Origin: an uncultured Pseudomonadota bacterium
GTDB lineage: Bacteria > Pseudomonadota > Alphaproteobacteria > RF32 > CAG-239
Direction: 5' to 3'
Length of the DNA stretch: 64,000 bases
Assembly (NCBI GenBank): GCA_902761535.1
Contig: CACWKS010000003.1
Location: 10,104 to 74,103, forward strand
Position numbers and translations under genes: made by a program. Positions 26,322-37,393 of this stretch are shown in pieces; position 1 is the stretch's first letter, and each line of letters opens with the position of its first letter. The notes under the pieces are model-generated. The model was not told the DNA's origin. It searched no databases and saw nothing but the letters and a program-made list of their open reading frames with translations.

Positions 26322-26338
26322 TGTCGTGGCTCCTCATC
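26301..26338 (+). repeat. tRNA-Gly-like fragment in inverted orientation
   Basis: These 38 bases match the anticodon and T-arm region of the nearby minus-strand tRNA-Gly (26396-26470) with about five differences, including an exact 22-base run (CCTTGCCAAGG...TCGTGG). It lies in opposite orientation, about 80 bp from the tRNA gene, at the break point of the Stealth-like fragment. Confidence 0.7.
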
Positions 26339-26360
26339 TGTTGCCGCTGACCTTTAAAAC

Positions 26361-26394
26361 AAAAAAAGCTCCACTAAAGGGAGCTTTTTTGTTA
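26361..26394 (-). terminator. Terminator of tRNA-Gly
   Basis: AAGCTCC-ACTAAA-GGGAGCTT, read on the minus strand just after the tRNA, is followed by a run of T. Confidence 0.8.
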
Positions 26395-26395
26395 T

Positions 26396-26470
26396 TGGAG
26401 CGGGCAATGGGATTCGGACCCACGACATCAACCTTGGCAAGGTTGCGCTCTACCCCTGAGCTATACCCGC
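26396..26470 (-). tRNA. tRNA-Gly (GCC)
   Basis: The minus strand reads GCGGGTATAGCTCAGGGG..., with a 7-bp acceptor stem (one G-T), anticodon loop TTGCCAA (anticodon GCC, Gly), a T-arm with TCCGAAT, and an encoded 3' TCCA. Cloverleaf stems are complete. Confidence 0.95.
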
Positions 26471-26545
26471 ATCTCTTAAGATGTGCTATTTTAATAGCAC
26501 ATAATTTTTATTTTGCAAGTATTATTTTTATTTTTTTGTGTATTT

Positions 26546-26911
26546 TTATATTTCAGCCAAAGTTTGCAAGTCAAGATTGTTTAATATGGTATCAGCAGAG
26601 ATAATTGCCCATCCTAAAATGAGAGCGGTTGCAATGCGTAATATCCATATAACTAATCTGTTACCACTTAAAATGCAACCGTTAGCACTGTGATTTACTA
26701 AAAATATTTCTAAAGTTGCCCAGACAGCAGTAAATAATAACGGAATAAAAAGCATATAGGGTGAGATAAGTGTCATTACCAGTTGGGTAAGACCGCGTTT
26801 CCAATAGCCGATATAAAAATTATGGATACCGATACTGCCTAAGAAAAATGCTAATACGATGTAGATTATGCCGTTATGAGTAGATTCAAAACTTAAAAGT
26901 TGGCGATGCAT
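26546..26911 (-). CDS. TM2-domain membrane protein
   Basis: 121 residues with about four hydrophobic segments. The first pair with the turn FFLGSIGIHNFYIGYWKRGLTQL is the TM2 domain signature (GxxGxHxFYxG). The second half adds two more helices. Such proteins have no settled function. The ATG (26909-26911) abuts the duplicated tRNA-Arg tail at 26911-26981, and no good SD is visible, so the native upstream region may have been replaced. Confidence 0.75.
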   Translation of the reverse strand: MHRQLLSFESTHNGIIYIVLAFFLGSIGIHNFYIGYWKRGLTQLVMTLISPYMLFIPLLFTAVWATLEIFLVNHSANGCILSGNRLVIWILRIATALILGWAIISADTILNNLDLQTLAEI

Positions 26912-26981
26912 GGCAAATCCCGTTGTTTACAAAAAAATCCCTGCCAGAGGGACTTTTGTTATTGGCGCGCCCGGCGGGATT
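26911..26981 (-). repeat. Duplicate of the tRNA-Arg 3' end and terminator
   Basis: 71 bp identical, except for one base, to 27094-27164, which contain the last 19 bases of tRNA-Arg and its terminator. The copy includes the terminator stem TCCCT/AGGGA and the acceptor arm, then diverges within the T-loop. The pair is directly repeated 183 bp apart, as for an att-flanked insertion or a tandem duplication. Confidence 0.85.
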
Positions 26982-27093
26982 ATTACGCTTAAGCTTCATT
27001 CACTGCGCTCATCGCTTTCAGCGACCGGCATACTTGCGTCTGCCTTTCGCTTGTAGTCGAACTCACTTTTGTGAGTTCTCATCCCGCAACAGG
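26982..27093. repeat. Short palindromic insert between tRNA-Arg tails
   Basis: This 112-bp insert is bounded by GCGGGAT (in the left repeat) and ATCCCGC (about 27080-27086), an inverted pair. It includes the hairpin GAACTCAC-TTTT-GTGAGTTC, which mirrors the tRNA T-arm bases. No open frame of note. It may be a miniature repeat element placed in a duplicated tRNA end. Confidence 0.5.
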
Positions 27094-27111
27094 TGGCAAA
27101 TCCCGTTGTTT

Positions 27112-27143
27112 ACAAAAAAATCCCTGCTAGAGGGACTTTTGTT
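27112..27143 (-). terminator. Terminator of tRNA-Arg
   Basis: TCCCT (27121-27125) and AGGGA (27131-27135) form the stem; seven A precede it on the plus strand, giving a T-run on the minus strand. The same terminator is copied at 26938-26952. Confidence 0.75.
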
Positions 27144-27145
27144 AT

Positions 27146-27222
27146 TGGCGCGCCCGGCGGGATTCGAACTCACAACCTTCTGATCCGTAGTCAGATGCTC
27201 TATCCAATTGAGCTACGGGCGC
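27146..27222 (-). tRNA. tRNA-Arg (ACG)
   Basis: The minus strand reads GCGCCCGTAGCTCAATTGGATAGAGC..., with anticodon loop CTACGGA (ACG, read ICG after deamination), T-arm TTCGAAT, acceptor stem GCGCCCG/CGGGCGC and encoded GCCA. One A-C mismatch lies in the T stem (GTGAG against CCCGC). Confidence 0.94.
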
Positions 27223-27436
27223 ATCTTTCGTTGACAAGGTTTTTTAATAAATCATTATATTTTAAAAAGCAAGTTTTTTTTTCAAAAAAATATAATTTGT
27301 TTACCAATAATTCATTTATGGCATATATAATCAATTTCAGAATGGTTTTATTATGCGGTTTTGTAAAAAAAATCTTTACAAAATCGTATGATAGTGTAAA
27401 ACCAATATTGTAGATGTTTTTATAGGGTGCTATTAA

Positions 27437-28537
27437 ATGATGAAATTATCAAAATTATCTTATATAGCGGTTGCGGCGGCTTTGTGCGGTTGCGCTTATT
27501 CAAGTGATGCGATTTTTCCTTCGTTATTCGGAACGGATGTTCAGGAAAATTCGGTTAATGATAATGATGCAGCGGCAGCGGGAATCGTTTTAGGGACAAC
27601 TGATTTTAAGCCGGTTAATGTTTCCTCTGTCAGTGATACGGGGACTTTTGTCGGACAAAAGGTTATGACATTCCGTAATGAATTGAGCCAGTTGCAAAAG
27701 TCTATTCGTAATAATAACGAACAGTTGCAAAATGTTCGTAAGTCAGTAGTTTCAAATGCTTTACAATATCACAAAACCGTCGGTATGATGGAAGCAAAGT
27801 TGCAAGTCGGCACAACTCCGGGGAATCCGAGAATGTTTGATTTGTTAAATTCGGCTCAAAATAATATTCAGACCATGAGTTCTAATTTGGCGAGTCTGAA
27901 TCAGTTAACGGCTTCGGTTGCTGCAGATGCGGCCAACACCGATTATTTGTCGGAGGCTATTCGTTCGGCTTATAGTATATCGGGGGCGGTTGATGAAGAT
28001 CATGCTCATTTAAGAACACTCGAAAATGAAGCGAATCAGACTTCGGTTTTAATGCATTCGTTGATGGCTGAGGTTAATGGTGATGTTGCTCGTCAACAAC
28101 AATATATTGATACTGCCAATAATAATTTGGCAGCCCTTAATGATGCTATTAAGGTTGGCAGTTATGGTGTTAATAATGCGGTTATGGCAACCGGTGCACC
28201 GTCAGGTTTTATCAGGCGTGCGCCGCTTAGTAAAGCCGGAAATTCAGCTCCGGCCGTTGTTTCGGGAAGACCTTTGTTCAGCGTCAGTTTTGCAAACAAG
28301 AATGTTAACTATAAAGAAGGTTTGAAACAAGCTGTCGGCAATGCCGTTGCCAAGAAAAACAATGTTATGTTTGATGTGGTTGCAGTCAATCCGTTAAAGG
28401 GTGTAAGTGCACAAAATTATGCGTCAGATGTGTTCCAACAAATTGTCGGCATGGGTGTAAGTGCAGACAGAGTGAATATATCTTCAAGAACTGATGTTGC
28501 GGCATCGGCTCCGTCAGTTCAGGTTTTTGTAAGATAA
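27437..28537 (+). CDS. Lipoprotein with coiled coil
   Basis: 366 residues with a lipoprotein signal (LSYIAVAAALCGC, lipobox ALCGC, Cys 19). From about residue 75 to 235 the protein is helical and heptad-rich (FRNELSQLQKSIRNNNEQLQNVRKSV), likely a coiled coil. The final 90 residues (PLFSVSFANKNVNYKEGLKQAVGNAVAKKNNVMFDVVAVNP...VGMGVSADRVNISSRTD) resemble a divergent OmpA-like domain, though that is uncertain. Likely anchored in the envelope. A strong terminator follows. Confidence 0.7.
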   Translation: MMKLSKLSYIAVAAALCGCAYSSDAIFPSLFGTDVQENSVNDNDAAAAGIVLGTTDFKPVNVSSVSDTGTFVGQKVMTFRNELSQLQKSIRNNNEQLQNVRKSVVSNALQYHKTVGMMEAKLQVGTTPGNPRMFDLLNSAQNNIQTMSSNLASLNQLTASVAADAANTDYLSEAIRSAYSISGAVDEDHAHLRTLENEANQTSVLMHSLMAEVNGDVARQQQYIDTANNNLAALNDAIKVGSYGVNNAVMATGAPSGFIRRAPLSKAGNSAPAVVSGRPLFSVSFANKNVNYKEGLKQAVGNAVAKKNNVMFDVVAVNPLKGVSAQNYASDVFQQIVGMGVSADRVNISSRTDVAASAPSVQVFVR

Positions 28538-28555
28538 CTTTTCTTAATTTTATGC

Positions 28556-28586
28556 AAACTCCCCGAAAGAATCGGGGAGTTTTTTT
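28556..28586 (+). terminator. Terminator after lipoprotein gene
   Basis: ACTCCCCGA (28558-28566) and TCGGGGAGT (28572-28580) pair around loop AAGAA, followed by seven T. Confidence 0.92.
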
Positions 28587-28672
28587 ATGGTCAAATTTGT
28601 GAATTGGCATAGTTTAATTCTTGGCATAAGACTAAAGATTATTTATATTAAAGATATAATAAGGAGTTGGCT

Positions 28673-31414
28673 ATGGCAAAAAAAATTTGTTTGATTGACG
28701 GATCAGGATATATTTTCAGAGCTTTTTACGGATTGCCGCCGTTGAATGCGCCGGACGGGACACCGGTCAATGCCGTATTCGGCTTTACCAATATGTTTCT
28801 CAAACTTACTCAAAAAATTGCTTGTGATTATTGCTTAGTACTTTTTGATGCCAAAAGGGAAAATTTTCGCAATCAGATATTTGCCGATTATAAAGGAACA
28901 CGCAAAGAAACTCCCGAAGAATTGATACCGCAGTTTCCGATTATCCGTGAGGCGGTGGATGCCTTAAATATTTGCCAGCTGGAAATGGAAGGATATGAGG
29001 CTGACGATTTGATAGCCACTTATGCCAAGTTAGCCAGAGATAAAAATATCGATGTGGTGGTGGTATCCGGCGACAAAGATTTGATGCAGTTGATACGTGA
29101 TGGAGTGGAATTTTATGACCCGATGAAAGATAAGTTTTTCACGCCTGAAGATGTGCACGAAAAATTCGGAGTCTATCCGGATAAGGTAACCCAAGTGCAA
29201 GCTTTGTCCGGCGATACGATAGATAATGTTCCCGGCGTGGCTGGAATCGGACCTAAAACAGCGGCATTACTGATAAATGAATATGGCAATGTTGAAGAAT
29301 TGCTGGCTCATGCCGGTGAAATAAAACAGGAAAAAAGGCGACAGAGTATTATTGATAATGCCGAAAATGCACGCATATCGCTAAAATTAGTTACCTTAAA
29401 AGATGATGTGGCGGTGGAAAAGCAAGTTACGGATTATGTTTGTCGCTGTCCCGAACATGATAAGGTGTTTGCTTTTATTGATAAATACGGATTTAATTCA
29501 ATTAAAAGCAGAGTAGAAAAGTGGTTTGAGCAAAGATGCGCTGATGTGGGTAAACAATCACCGGCACCGAAAAAAGAAGTTATAAAGCAATATAAAATTG
29601 TAAACGATGAAAACGAATTGCAAGCATTAAGTAAAAGAATTTGTGAAAAAGGGATAATGTCGCTGTTGGTTGCGGCAAGCGGAAATAATCCTAATTTTGA
29701 TAATATAGAAGGATTGGCAATAGGTGTTGATGAGGGAGAAGCTTATATGCTTCCTTTAGGAGAATCGCCGAAAGAAAATTTGGATTTATTTGCAGATGTT
29801 AATCGGCAATGGGGTATTAACAAGGAGTTGTTTGAGCGGTATTTGTGTCCTTTGTTGCAGAGTAAATCTATATTGAAAGTCGGGCATAATATTAAAGAGG
29901 TTATGCATTTTTTGAGTAATAAATTCGGTGAAACGGATTTTACACCTTATGATGATACGGAGATAATGTCGTATGATTTGGACAGTTCGGATCATCCGCA
30001 CAATTTGGAAGCATTGGTTAAGATTTATTTTGATGAAGATAGAGCGAATTTGGCAGATTTGTTGCGGAGCGGTAAAAACAAGCTGACTTTTAGTCAATTG
30101 GAAACAGATGTGAGATTGCAGTATTTAGCTTCCGGTGCTGATTATGTTTTGAGGCTGTATAAAGTGTTATACCAAAGGCAAATTGAGGAACGAAAGACAA
30201 ACGTTTATCAGATGTATGATCGTCCGTTGATTAACACTTTGTATAAAATGGAAAGACGCGGAGTGAAAGTTAATGCGGCTGATTTGAAAAATTTGAGTGA
30301 TTATTTTGACGGACAAATTCGGGAATTGGAAAATAATATTTTCGCTGTGTCAGGAGAGGAATTTAATGTCGGATCGCCTAAACAAATCGGTGAAATTTTA
30401 TTCGGTAAGATGGGGTTGAAAGGCAAAAAGACCGCATCAGGAGCATGGGCAACCGGAGCTGATGTATTAGAAGATTTGGCAACAGATGGGGTGAAATTGG
30501 CCGGTTTGATTCTTGAATGGCGGGAAATGAGTAAACTGAAATCAACTTATACCGATGCTTTGGCTAATCTTTTGGATAAGGAATCGCGGGTGCATACGAC
30601 TTATGCGATTGCGGCTACCAATACCGGAAGATTGGCTTCAAGCAATCCTAATTTACAAAATATTCCTATCAGGAGTGAGGAGGGTAAAAAAATTCGCTCA
30701 TGCTTTATTGCTAAGGAAGGGTATAAAATTATTTCCTGTGATTATTCGCAAGTGGAATTGCGTCTATTGGCAGAGGTTGCCGATGTAAAACGGCTTAAAC
30801 AAGCATTTGCCGAAGGTGTGGATGTGCATGCGGCAACGGCCAGCCATGTTTTCGGAGTGCCGCTTGATAAGGTTGATTCAGGTTTAAGACGACAGGCAAA
30901 AGCGATTAATTTCGGGATTGTTTACGGGATATCGGCTTATGGATTGGCAAAAAATATCGGAGTGGAGCCGGCACAAGCTAAGGCATATATTGATGCGTAT
31001 TTTGCACAAATGCCGGAGATTAAAGATTATATGAATAAAACTATAGAATTTGCCCATAAAAACGGCTATGTGGAAACTCCGTTCGGGCGGAGATGTTCGA
31101 CTTTCGGTATTAATGACAGCAATAAGCGAATCGTTGCAAATGCCGAGCGAGCGGCAATAAATGCACCAATTCAGGGAGGAGCGGCAGATATTATCAAATT
31201 GGCAATGAATAAGATGGAACGAGTTTTAACCGAGGGCAGATATAAAACCAAAATGTTGTTGCAAGTGCATGATGAGCTGATTTTTGAAGCTCCGGTTGAT
31301 GAGGTTGAAAAAGTGATGCCTTTGATAAAAGAGGTTATGGAAAATATTATTACATCTACCGTGAAGTTTGCGGCAGAAGCAGGGGTGGGGGATAACTGGA
31401 CTCAAGCCCACTAA
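28673..31414 (+). CDS. polA: DNA polymerase I, proofreading site degenerate
   Basis: Gap-filling and primer-removal polymerase. 913 residues from the ATG at 28673 (AAGGAG at 28661-28666; the frame could be opened by TTG at 28667). The 5'-3' nuclease domain is intact (LIDGSGYIFRAFYG, EADDLIATYAK, SGDKDLMQL, IGPKTAA). The polymerase domain has SCDYSQVELRLLAEV, RRQAKAINFGIVYG and LLQVHDELIFEAP. In the middle 3'-5' exonuclease domain the DxE motif is replaced (LLVAASGNN) and the second motif lacks its Asp (VGHNIKEVM), so proofreading is probably lost. Confidence 0.96.
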   Translation: MAKKICLIDGSGYIFRAFYGLPPLNAPDGTPVNAVFGFTNMFLKLTQKIACDYCLVLFDAKRENFRNQIFADYKGTRKETPEELIPQFPIIREAVDALNICQLEMEGYEADDLIATYAKLARDKNIDVVVVSGDKDLMQLIRDGVEFYDPMKDKFFTPEDVHEKFGVYPDKVTQVQALSGDTIDNVPGVAGIGPKTAALLINEYGNVEELLAHAGEIKQEKRRQSIIDNAENARISLKLVTLKDDVAVEKQVTDYVCRCPEHDKVFAFIDKYGFNSIKSRVEKWFEQRCADVGKQSPAPKKEVIKQYKIVNDENELQALSKRICEKGIMSLLVAASGNNPNFDNIEGLAIGVDEGEAYMLPLGESPKENLDLFADVNRQWGINKELFERYLCPLLQSKSILKVGHNIKEVMHFLSNKFGETDFTPYDDTEIMSYDLDSSDHPHNLEALVKIYFDEDRANLADLLRSGKNKLTFSQLETDVRLQYLASGADYVLRLYKVLYQRQIEERKTNVYQMYDRPLINTLYKMERRGVKVNAADLKNLSDYFDGQIRELENNIFAVSGEEFNVGSPKQIGEILFGKMGLKGKKTASGAWATGADVLEDLATDGVKLAGLILEWREMSKLKSTYTDALANLLDKESRVHTTYAIAATNTGRLASSNPNLQNIPIRSEEGKKIRSCFIAKEGYKIISCDYSQVELRLLAEVADVKRLKQAFAEGVDVHAATASHVFGVPLDKVDSGLRRQAKAINFGIVYGISAYGLAKNIGVEPAQAKAYIDAYFAQMPEIKDYMNKTIEFAHKNGYVETPFGRRCSTFGINDSNKRIVANAERAAINAPIQGGAADIIKLAMNKMERVLTEGRYKTKMLLQVHDELIFEAPVDEVEKVMPLIKEVMENIITSTVKFAAEAGVGDNWTQAH

Positions 31415-31520
31415 CATATTGGATTTAATGGATTTCTACTTGTATCCTCTTTAGCTCATGTAGCTATGTGTACACTACGCTAAAGAGGATGCGGCGTATT
31501 AATCTCATTAAATCCAATAT
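31415..31520. repeat. Nested palindrome after polA
   Basis: Outer arms ATATTGGATTTAATG (31416-31430) and CATTAAATCCAATAT (31506-31520) are perfect complements. Inner arms ATCCTCTTTAGC (31444-31455) and GCTAAAGAGGAT (31479-31490) are also perfect, around a loop with GTGTACAC. The build matches the element after hppA, though the arm sequences differ. The 31521-31628 stretch holds no recognised feature. Confidence 0.8.
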
Positions 31521-31628
31521 GCGGAAAACTGCGTCTAGCTGGCAACTAATACAGAAATTGCAAGATGGCGGCTCGGTCATGTACCTCTTATAGAGCAATT
31601 TTATAATTAAATATTAAAATGCGGGGTA

Positions 31629-32840
31629 TTATCTTCCTTGTTGTCTGAAACGATTAGGATAAAGAGTTTTTCCATTTTTCAGATTTTGAAGTTTAAGGCG
31701 ACTGCGTTTATCAATTGAATTTAAGAAATCATCATCAATTTGAGGTGCATTTAACATTATGACACCTTTAGTCATGCAGGCAATCATCAGGCGAGCTTTG
31801 AATTCGGGAGTTTGGATATTGCTGAAATTAATTGTTTTATGATTATCCAAAGCGTTTTGAGCTAATTCATAAAATATTTTTTGTTCGGGAACAATCGGAT
31901 CGCCATCATTATCTTGGGCACTCAAAGAGATATTGTTGGCAGAAGTTGCCTGAATGAAAGTAGTTGATTTTTCTGTGGTTATGGTGGCAGAAAAAATATC
32001 ATCGTCAATATCTTCTTCATCAAAGGAGGCGTCGAGTTTGTTTGCTAATCTATTAGTAAATCGCCGCCAAATTAATTTAGTATTGTGACTATTATCGGGG
32101 GAAGGAGAAGGTAAATTCTCATCTTTATCTTCAACCGATAAGGTCTGTTTACTTTCTTGAGAAGAGTCAACAGAATCTGTTGCCGGGGTTGATGTTTCTT
32201 TTTCTTTAGCTTTCTGTTTGTTTTTTTCTGATTCAAGAATATCGGCTAGTTGCGCAGCGGAATCTAAAAACTCCGGCATTGCTTCGTAAGGGGAATCGTT
32301 TTTAGCTGATTGGAGTATTGCTTTGATTATTTGAGTATGAGTTTCTTTATTATTTTCATATAATTGGTCAATTAAGGGATTTTCACTCAATGCTGCTAAT
32401 TTTTTTTTGATGGCTTGACGCATTTTGTTTTTATCTTCATCAGTGCGTTTGGTTTTGTTGTATTCTCTGAATTTTTGACGCATAAACTCGTAAAGAGCGA
32501 TTTGATTTTTTAAGATGTTTTCAGATGATAAATCAGGATTGTTTTGGAGTAACTTTCTTGCTAAATTATGTAATATTACGATATCAGCTTCGCGAAGCCC
32601 ATGAGGATTGATTCTTTTAAATATTTCCAGTTCCTGGTATTGGTCGATAATGGGAGCTGACAAGCGAAATTTACGTTGTTTGGGTGATGAATGGGGAGAT
32701 TGTTTTTTTGTTTTCGGTGTTGACTGATTGTTTTGCTGTTGGTTGGTTTGTTTGTTTTGGTGATCAGAAGCGGAGTTGTTTGGAAGCAAACTGCTTAAAT
32801 CACTTAAGTCGTGAAATGTATTTGGGTGATTCTTAGCCAT
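31629..32840 (-). CDS. Large charged protein of unknown function
   Basis: 403 residues from the ATG at 32840 (GGAG 9 nt upstream; a longer frame starts with TTG at 32855). The first 60 residues are Asn/Gln/Lys-rich and disordered. A helical part follows (about 65-215), then an acidic, Ser-rich linker. The last 90 residues, IFYELAQNALDNHKTINFSNIQTPEFKARLMIACMTKGV, loosely recall polyvalent-protein domains such as LPD7 found with relaxases; this is a weak impression. No signal peptide. Monocistronic on the minus strand. Confidence 0.6.
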   Translation of the reverse strand: MAKNHPNTFHDLSDLSSLLPNNSASDHQNKQTNQQQNNQSTPKTKKQSPHSSPKQRKFRLSAPIIDQYQELEIFKRINPHGLREADIVILHNLARKLLQNNPDLSSENILKNQIALYEFMRQKFREYNKTKRTDEDKNKMRQAIKKKLAALSENPLIDQLYENNKETHTQIIKAILQSAKNDSPYEAMPEFLDSAAQLADILESEKNKQKAKEKETSTPATDSVDSSQESKQTLSVEDKDENLPSPSPDNSHNTKLIWRRFTNRLANKLDASFDEEDIDDDIFSATITTEKSTTFIQATSANNISLSAQDNDGDPIVPEQKIFYELAQNALDNHKTINFSNIQTPEFKARLMIACMTKGVIMLNAPQIDDDFLNSIDKRSRLKLQNLKNGKTLYPNRFRQQGR

Positions 32841-32972
32841 TTTATCAATCTCCAAACAGGTAACATCATTTAAAATTATGCCTTGATTATACCTTAATTG
32901 TCTAATTTTGTCAACATGAATTGAATAAAAAAATAATAGCCTAAAGATTGTGGAAAATATTTGATTTTATGG

Positions 32973-33001
32973 TTGATTGAGGGGAATTTTTCCTATATAT
33001 T
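32973..33001 (+). promoter_or_regulatory. gyrB promoter
   Basis: TTGATT (32973-32978) and TATATT (32996-33001), spaced 17 bp, lie 47 bp ahead of the gyrB start. Confidence 0.5.
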
Positions 33002-33029
33002 TTATACCTAAATTTGATATGTTTTTTAA

Positions 33030-35477
<2,448 letters not shown>

Positions 35478-35494
35478 AAATTGAATTAGATAGT

Positions 35495-35532
35495 AAACCC
35501 CCGCGGTCGGTGAAGACGGCGGGGGTTTGGTT
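35495..35532 (+). terminator. gyrB terminator
   Basis: AAACCCCCGC (35495-35504) and GCGGGGGTTT (35519-35528) pair around a 14-base loop. A T-rich tail TTTGGTTT follows. Confidence 0.85.
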
Positions 35533-35549
35533 TAGGGTTACTCTGGTCG

Positions 35550-36155
35550 TTAGTCAACGACGCAGAGGATATAGTCGATATCTGATATGGGGACCACTTT
35601 TGTTTCTCCGGTGGCGATATCGAGCCGAGTACACATGGTGTAGCTCGGGTCGATAGTATCGTGGAGATAGTAGACGTGGTCTCTGATGTCGAGGAGACCT
35701 GAGACGCCCTCGACGGCGGAGAAGCCGCGTTTAAGCCCTTTAAGGATTTTGTTTAAATCCATGTAGGCTTTTTGGCAAGTAAACTTGCCCCAGTCAGCAA
35801 GAGTTATAGGGTGACAACTAGCCCACAACTGTTGAGCCTCTTCCATGAGGTCGGCAACAGTTTGGACAGTTTTCTTGCCCTTAATTGGGTAAAGGAACAG
35901 CTTTACTCCGAGATGGGCGATGACGGGGTCGCCTTCCTCCAACTTACTCAGGTGAGTAGTCAGTACAGTTGGCAGACCATTCTGTTCCTCGTCAGGGTCG
36001 TGCCCTATATACTCTACTTTGCAAGGCAGGGTGTCTGCCTTGCGGGCGGAATATTCCATAATCCATTCCCTTATTCTTGCCAAATCCTCCACTGTTAAAT
36101 TGAGGACATCCATAAAACGGAACAGTCCTTCCTTTTTTAATTCAATTTTTTTCAT
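35550..36155 (-). CDS. Unknown protein with atypical composition
   Basis: 201 residues, soluble, without signal or membrane segment: MKKIELKKEGLFRFMDVLNLTVEDLARIREWIMEY... ending DIDYILCVVD. No family recognised. The coding sequence is GC-richer (CTC, GTC, CCC codons) than the neighbours. No Shine-Dalgarno is present; the leader is ATTATTAATCAATTAATTT followed by nine A. A promoter TTGACA (36221-36226) / TAACTT (36199-36204) with 16-bp spacing reads into it. It belongs with the SD-less unknown genes at 22709, 44610, 50742 and 51309. Confidence 0.65.
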   Translation of the reverse strand: MKKIELKKEGLFRFMDVLNLTVEDLARIREWIMEYSARKADTLPCKVEYIGHDPDEEQNGLPTVLTTHLSKLEEGDPVIAHLGVKLFLYPIKGKKTVQTVADLMEEAQQLWASCHPITLADWGKFTCQKAYMDLNKILKGLKRGFSAVEGVSGLLDIRDHVYYLHDTIDPSYTMCTRLDIATGETKVVPISDIDYILCVVD

Positions 36156-36316
36156 ATTTTTTTTTAAATTAATTGATTAATAATTTGCTTTGCCAGTTAA
36201 GTTATCATTTGGACGAAATTTGTCAAGAAAAAAGTTGAAAGAAACGGGCGGATAAATATATTGACTATAAGTTTTATGATAATAAACTGAATGAGTTATT
36301 ATAATAAGGAGGTATG

Positions 36317-37393
36317 ATGAAGGCAGTTTGGGCAATAAGTTTGTTGGGAGTGTTGGCGGCAGAGGCGGTTCAAGCCGGAGAGTGGATTTACGGCACAGAA
36401 GGGCAATTGAGCGGGACTTACGGATATTCGGAAGTAAAAAAACATCATCACGGAGTCGGTAAGGGAAATATTGATACTTTTGCCGGTTATGAGTTTGATG
36501 AGAATAATTCGGTGATGTTGCATGCTGATTTTATGGCGGGAATCGATAAAGAACTGAAAGACTATAACCAAGGTGATTGGGGCGAAGAGGTTTACGGAAT
36601 TGTTGACAGCGAATACGGACAATTGATGGTGGGGCAGGTTTATAATGTTGCTTCGCTTTTTCATAATGGGGCGCCGAGTGCCGGAATTTTGAGTTCCAAC
36701 AGTAATGTGGCGGATTTTTTGCATAATCCTAACTGGAAGAGAAATGAAAAAGAGACACGTTTTGCAACACTGCCGACAACCGATATCAATACTGACGGAG
36801 TGGCGGCGAAGATTAACTATATTACACCGGAAGTTTACGGAACGGCCTTAGGGGTATCTTGGACACCGGATAGCTATAATCGCAGAGGATTAGAAAATAA
36901 ACATGCCGGTTATGCTCATAAAGACGGAGTGGCAACAGCGATTTATTCCGACCATAGAATCGGAAATATTAACAGCAAAACATCGCTGGGATACGGGCAA
37001 TATCATGGTAATGACAAAGAATTTTCCATCAGTCAAAGTTTGAGCCGCGGTAACTGGACAATCGGAGCAGGGGCACGTAAGACTTACATTGACGGTGATG
37101 ATAAGTCAAAAGCGAATCGGAGATTGCCGGAAGATTTTGACGGATATCGCGAAGGCTATGCTTGGAATGTCGGCGTGGGATATGAGATAGGTCCGTTCAG
37201 TTCGGCACTGTCGTATTTTAAGAGCAAGCAAAAGGGAAAAGATAATCAAAATGAAGTGATTGTTTGGTCAAATGCTTATCAGATTAATAAATATGTTGAT
37301 GTTAATGTAGCGGCGGCCGGTTTGAAATATCGTGATAACGGTGAAAAAGATAAAGGTTGTGCCGGTGTTTTGGGTGTGGGAGTTAAGTTCTGA
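36317..37393 (+). CDS. Outer-membrane porin
   Basis: 358 residues with signal peptide (MKAVWAISLLGVLAAEAVQAGEW). The mature part alternates short polar and aromatic strands (YGTEGQLSGTYGYSEV, TFAGYEFDENNSVMLHADF, SSALSYFKSKQK) and ends with a beta-strand closing in Phe (AGVLGVGVKF), the usual BAM signal. This is a Gram-negative general porin. AAGGAGG at 36306-36312 is too near the first ATG (36314), so 36317 is preferred. The stop overlaps the ATG of the response regulator as TGATG-like coupling at 37393. Confidence 0.85.
   Translation: MKAVWAISLLGVLAAEAVQAGEWIYGTEGQLSGTYGYSEVKKHHHGVGKGNIDTFAGYEFDENNSVMLHADFMAGIDKELKDYNQGDWGEEVYGIVDSEYGQLMVGQVYNVASLFHNGAPSAGILSSNSNVADFLHNPNWKRNEKETRFATLPTTDINTDGVAAKINYITPEVYGTALGVSWTPDSYNRRGLENKHAGYAHKDGVATAIYSDHRIGNINSKTSLGYGQYHGNDKEFSISQSLSRGNWTIGAGARKTYIDGDDKSKANRRLPEDFDGYREGYAWNVGVGYEIGPFSSALSYFKSKQKGKDNQNEVIVWSNAYQINKYVDVNVAAAGLKYRDNGEKDKGCAGVLGVGVKF

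Noticed and set aside
26287-26604. 105-codon open frame over tRNA-Gly
   Set aside because: It reads the antisense of a tRNA and its terminator, so it is not a gene.
26923-27413. Open frames across tRNA-Arg and its repeats
   Set aside because: They overlap the tRNA and duplicated tail and have no codon bias.
31629-32840. Relaxase-associated mobile gene
   Set aside because: Only a faint LPD7-like pattern at the end; no relaxase, transfer genes or insertion boundaries nearby.
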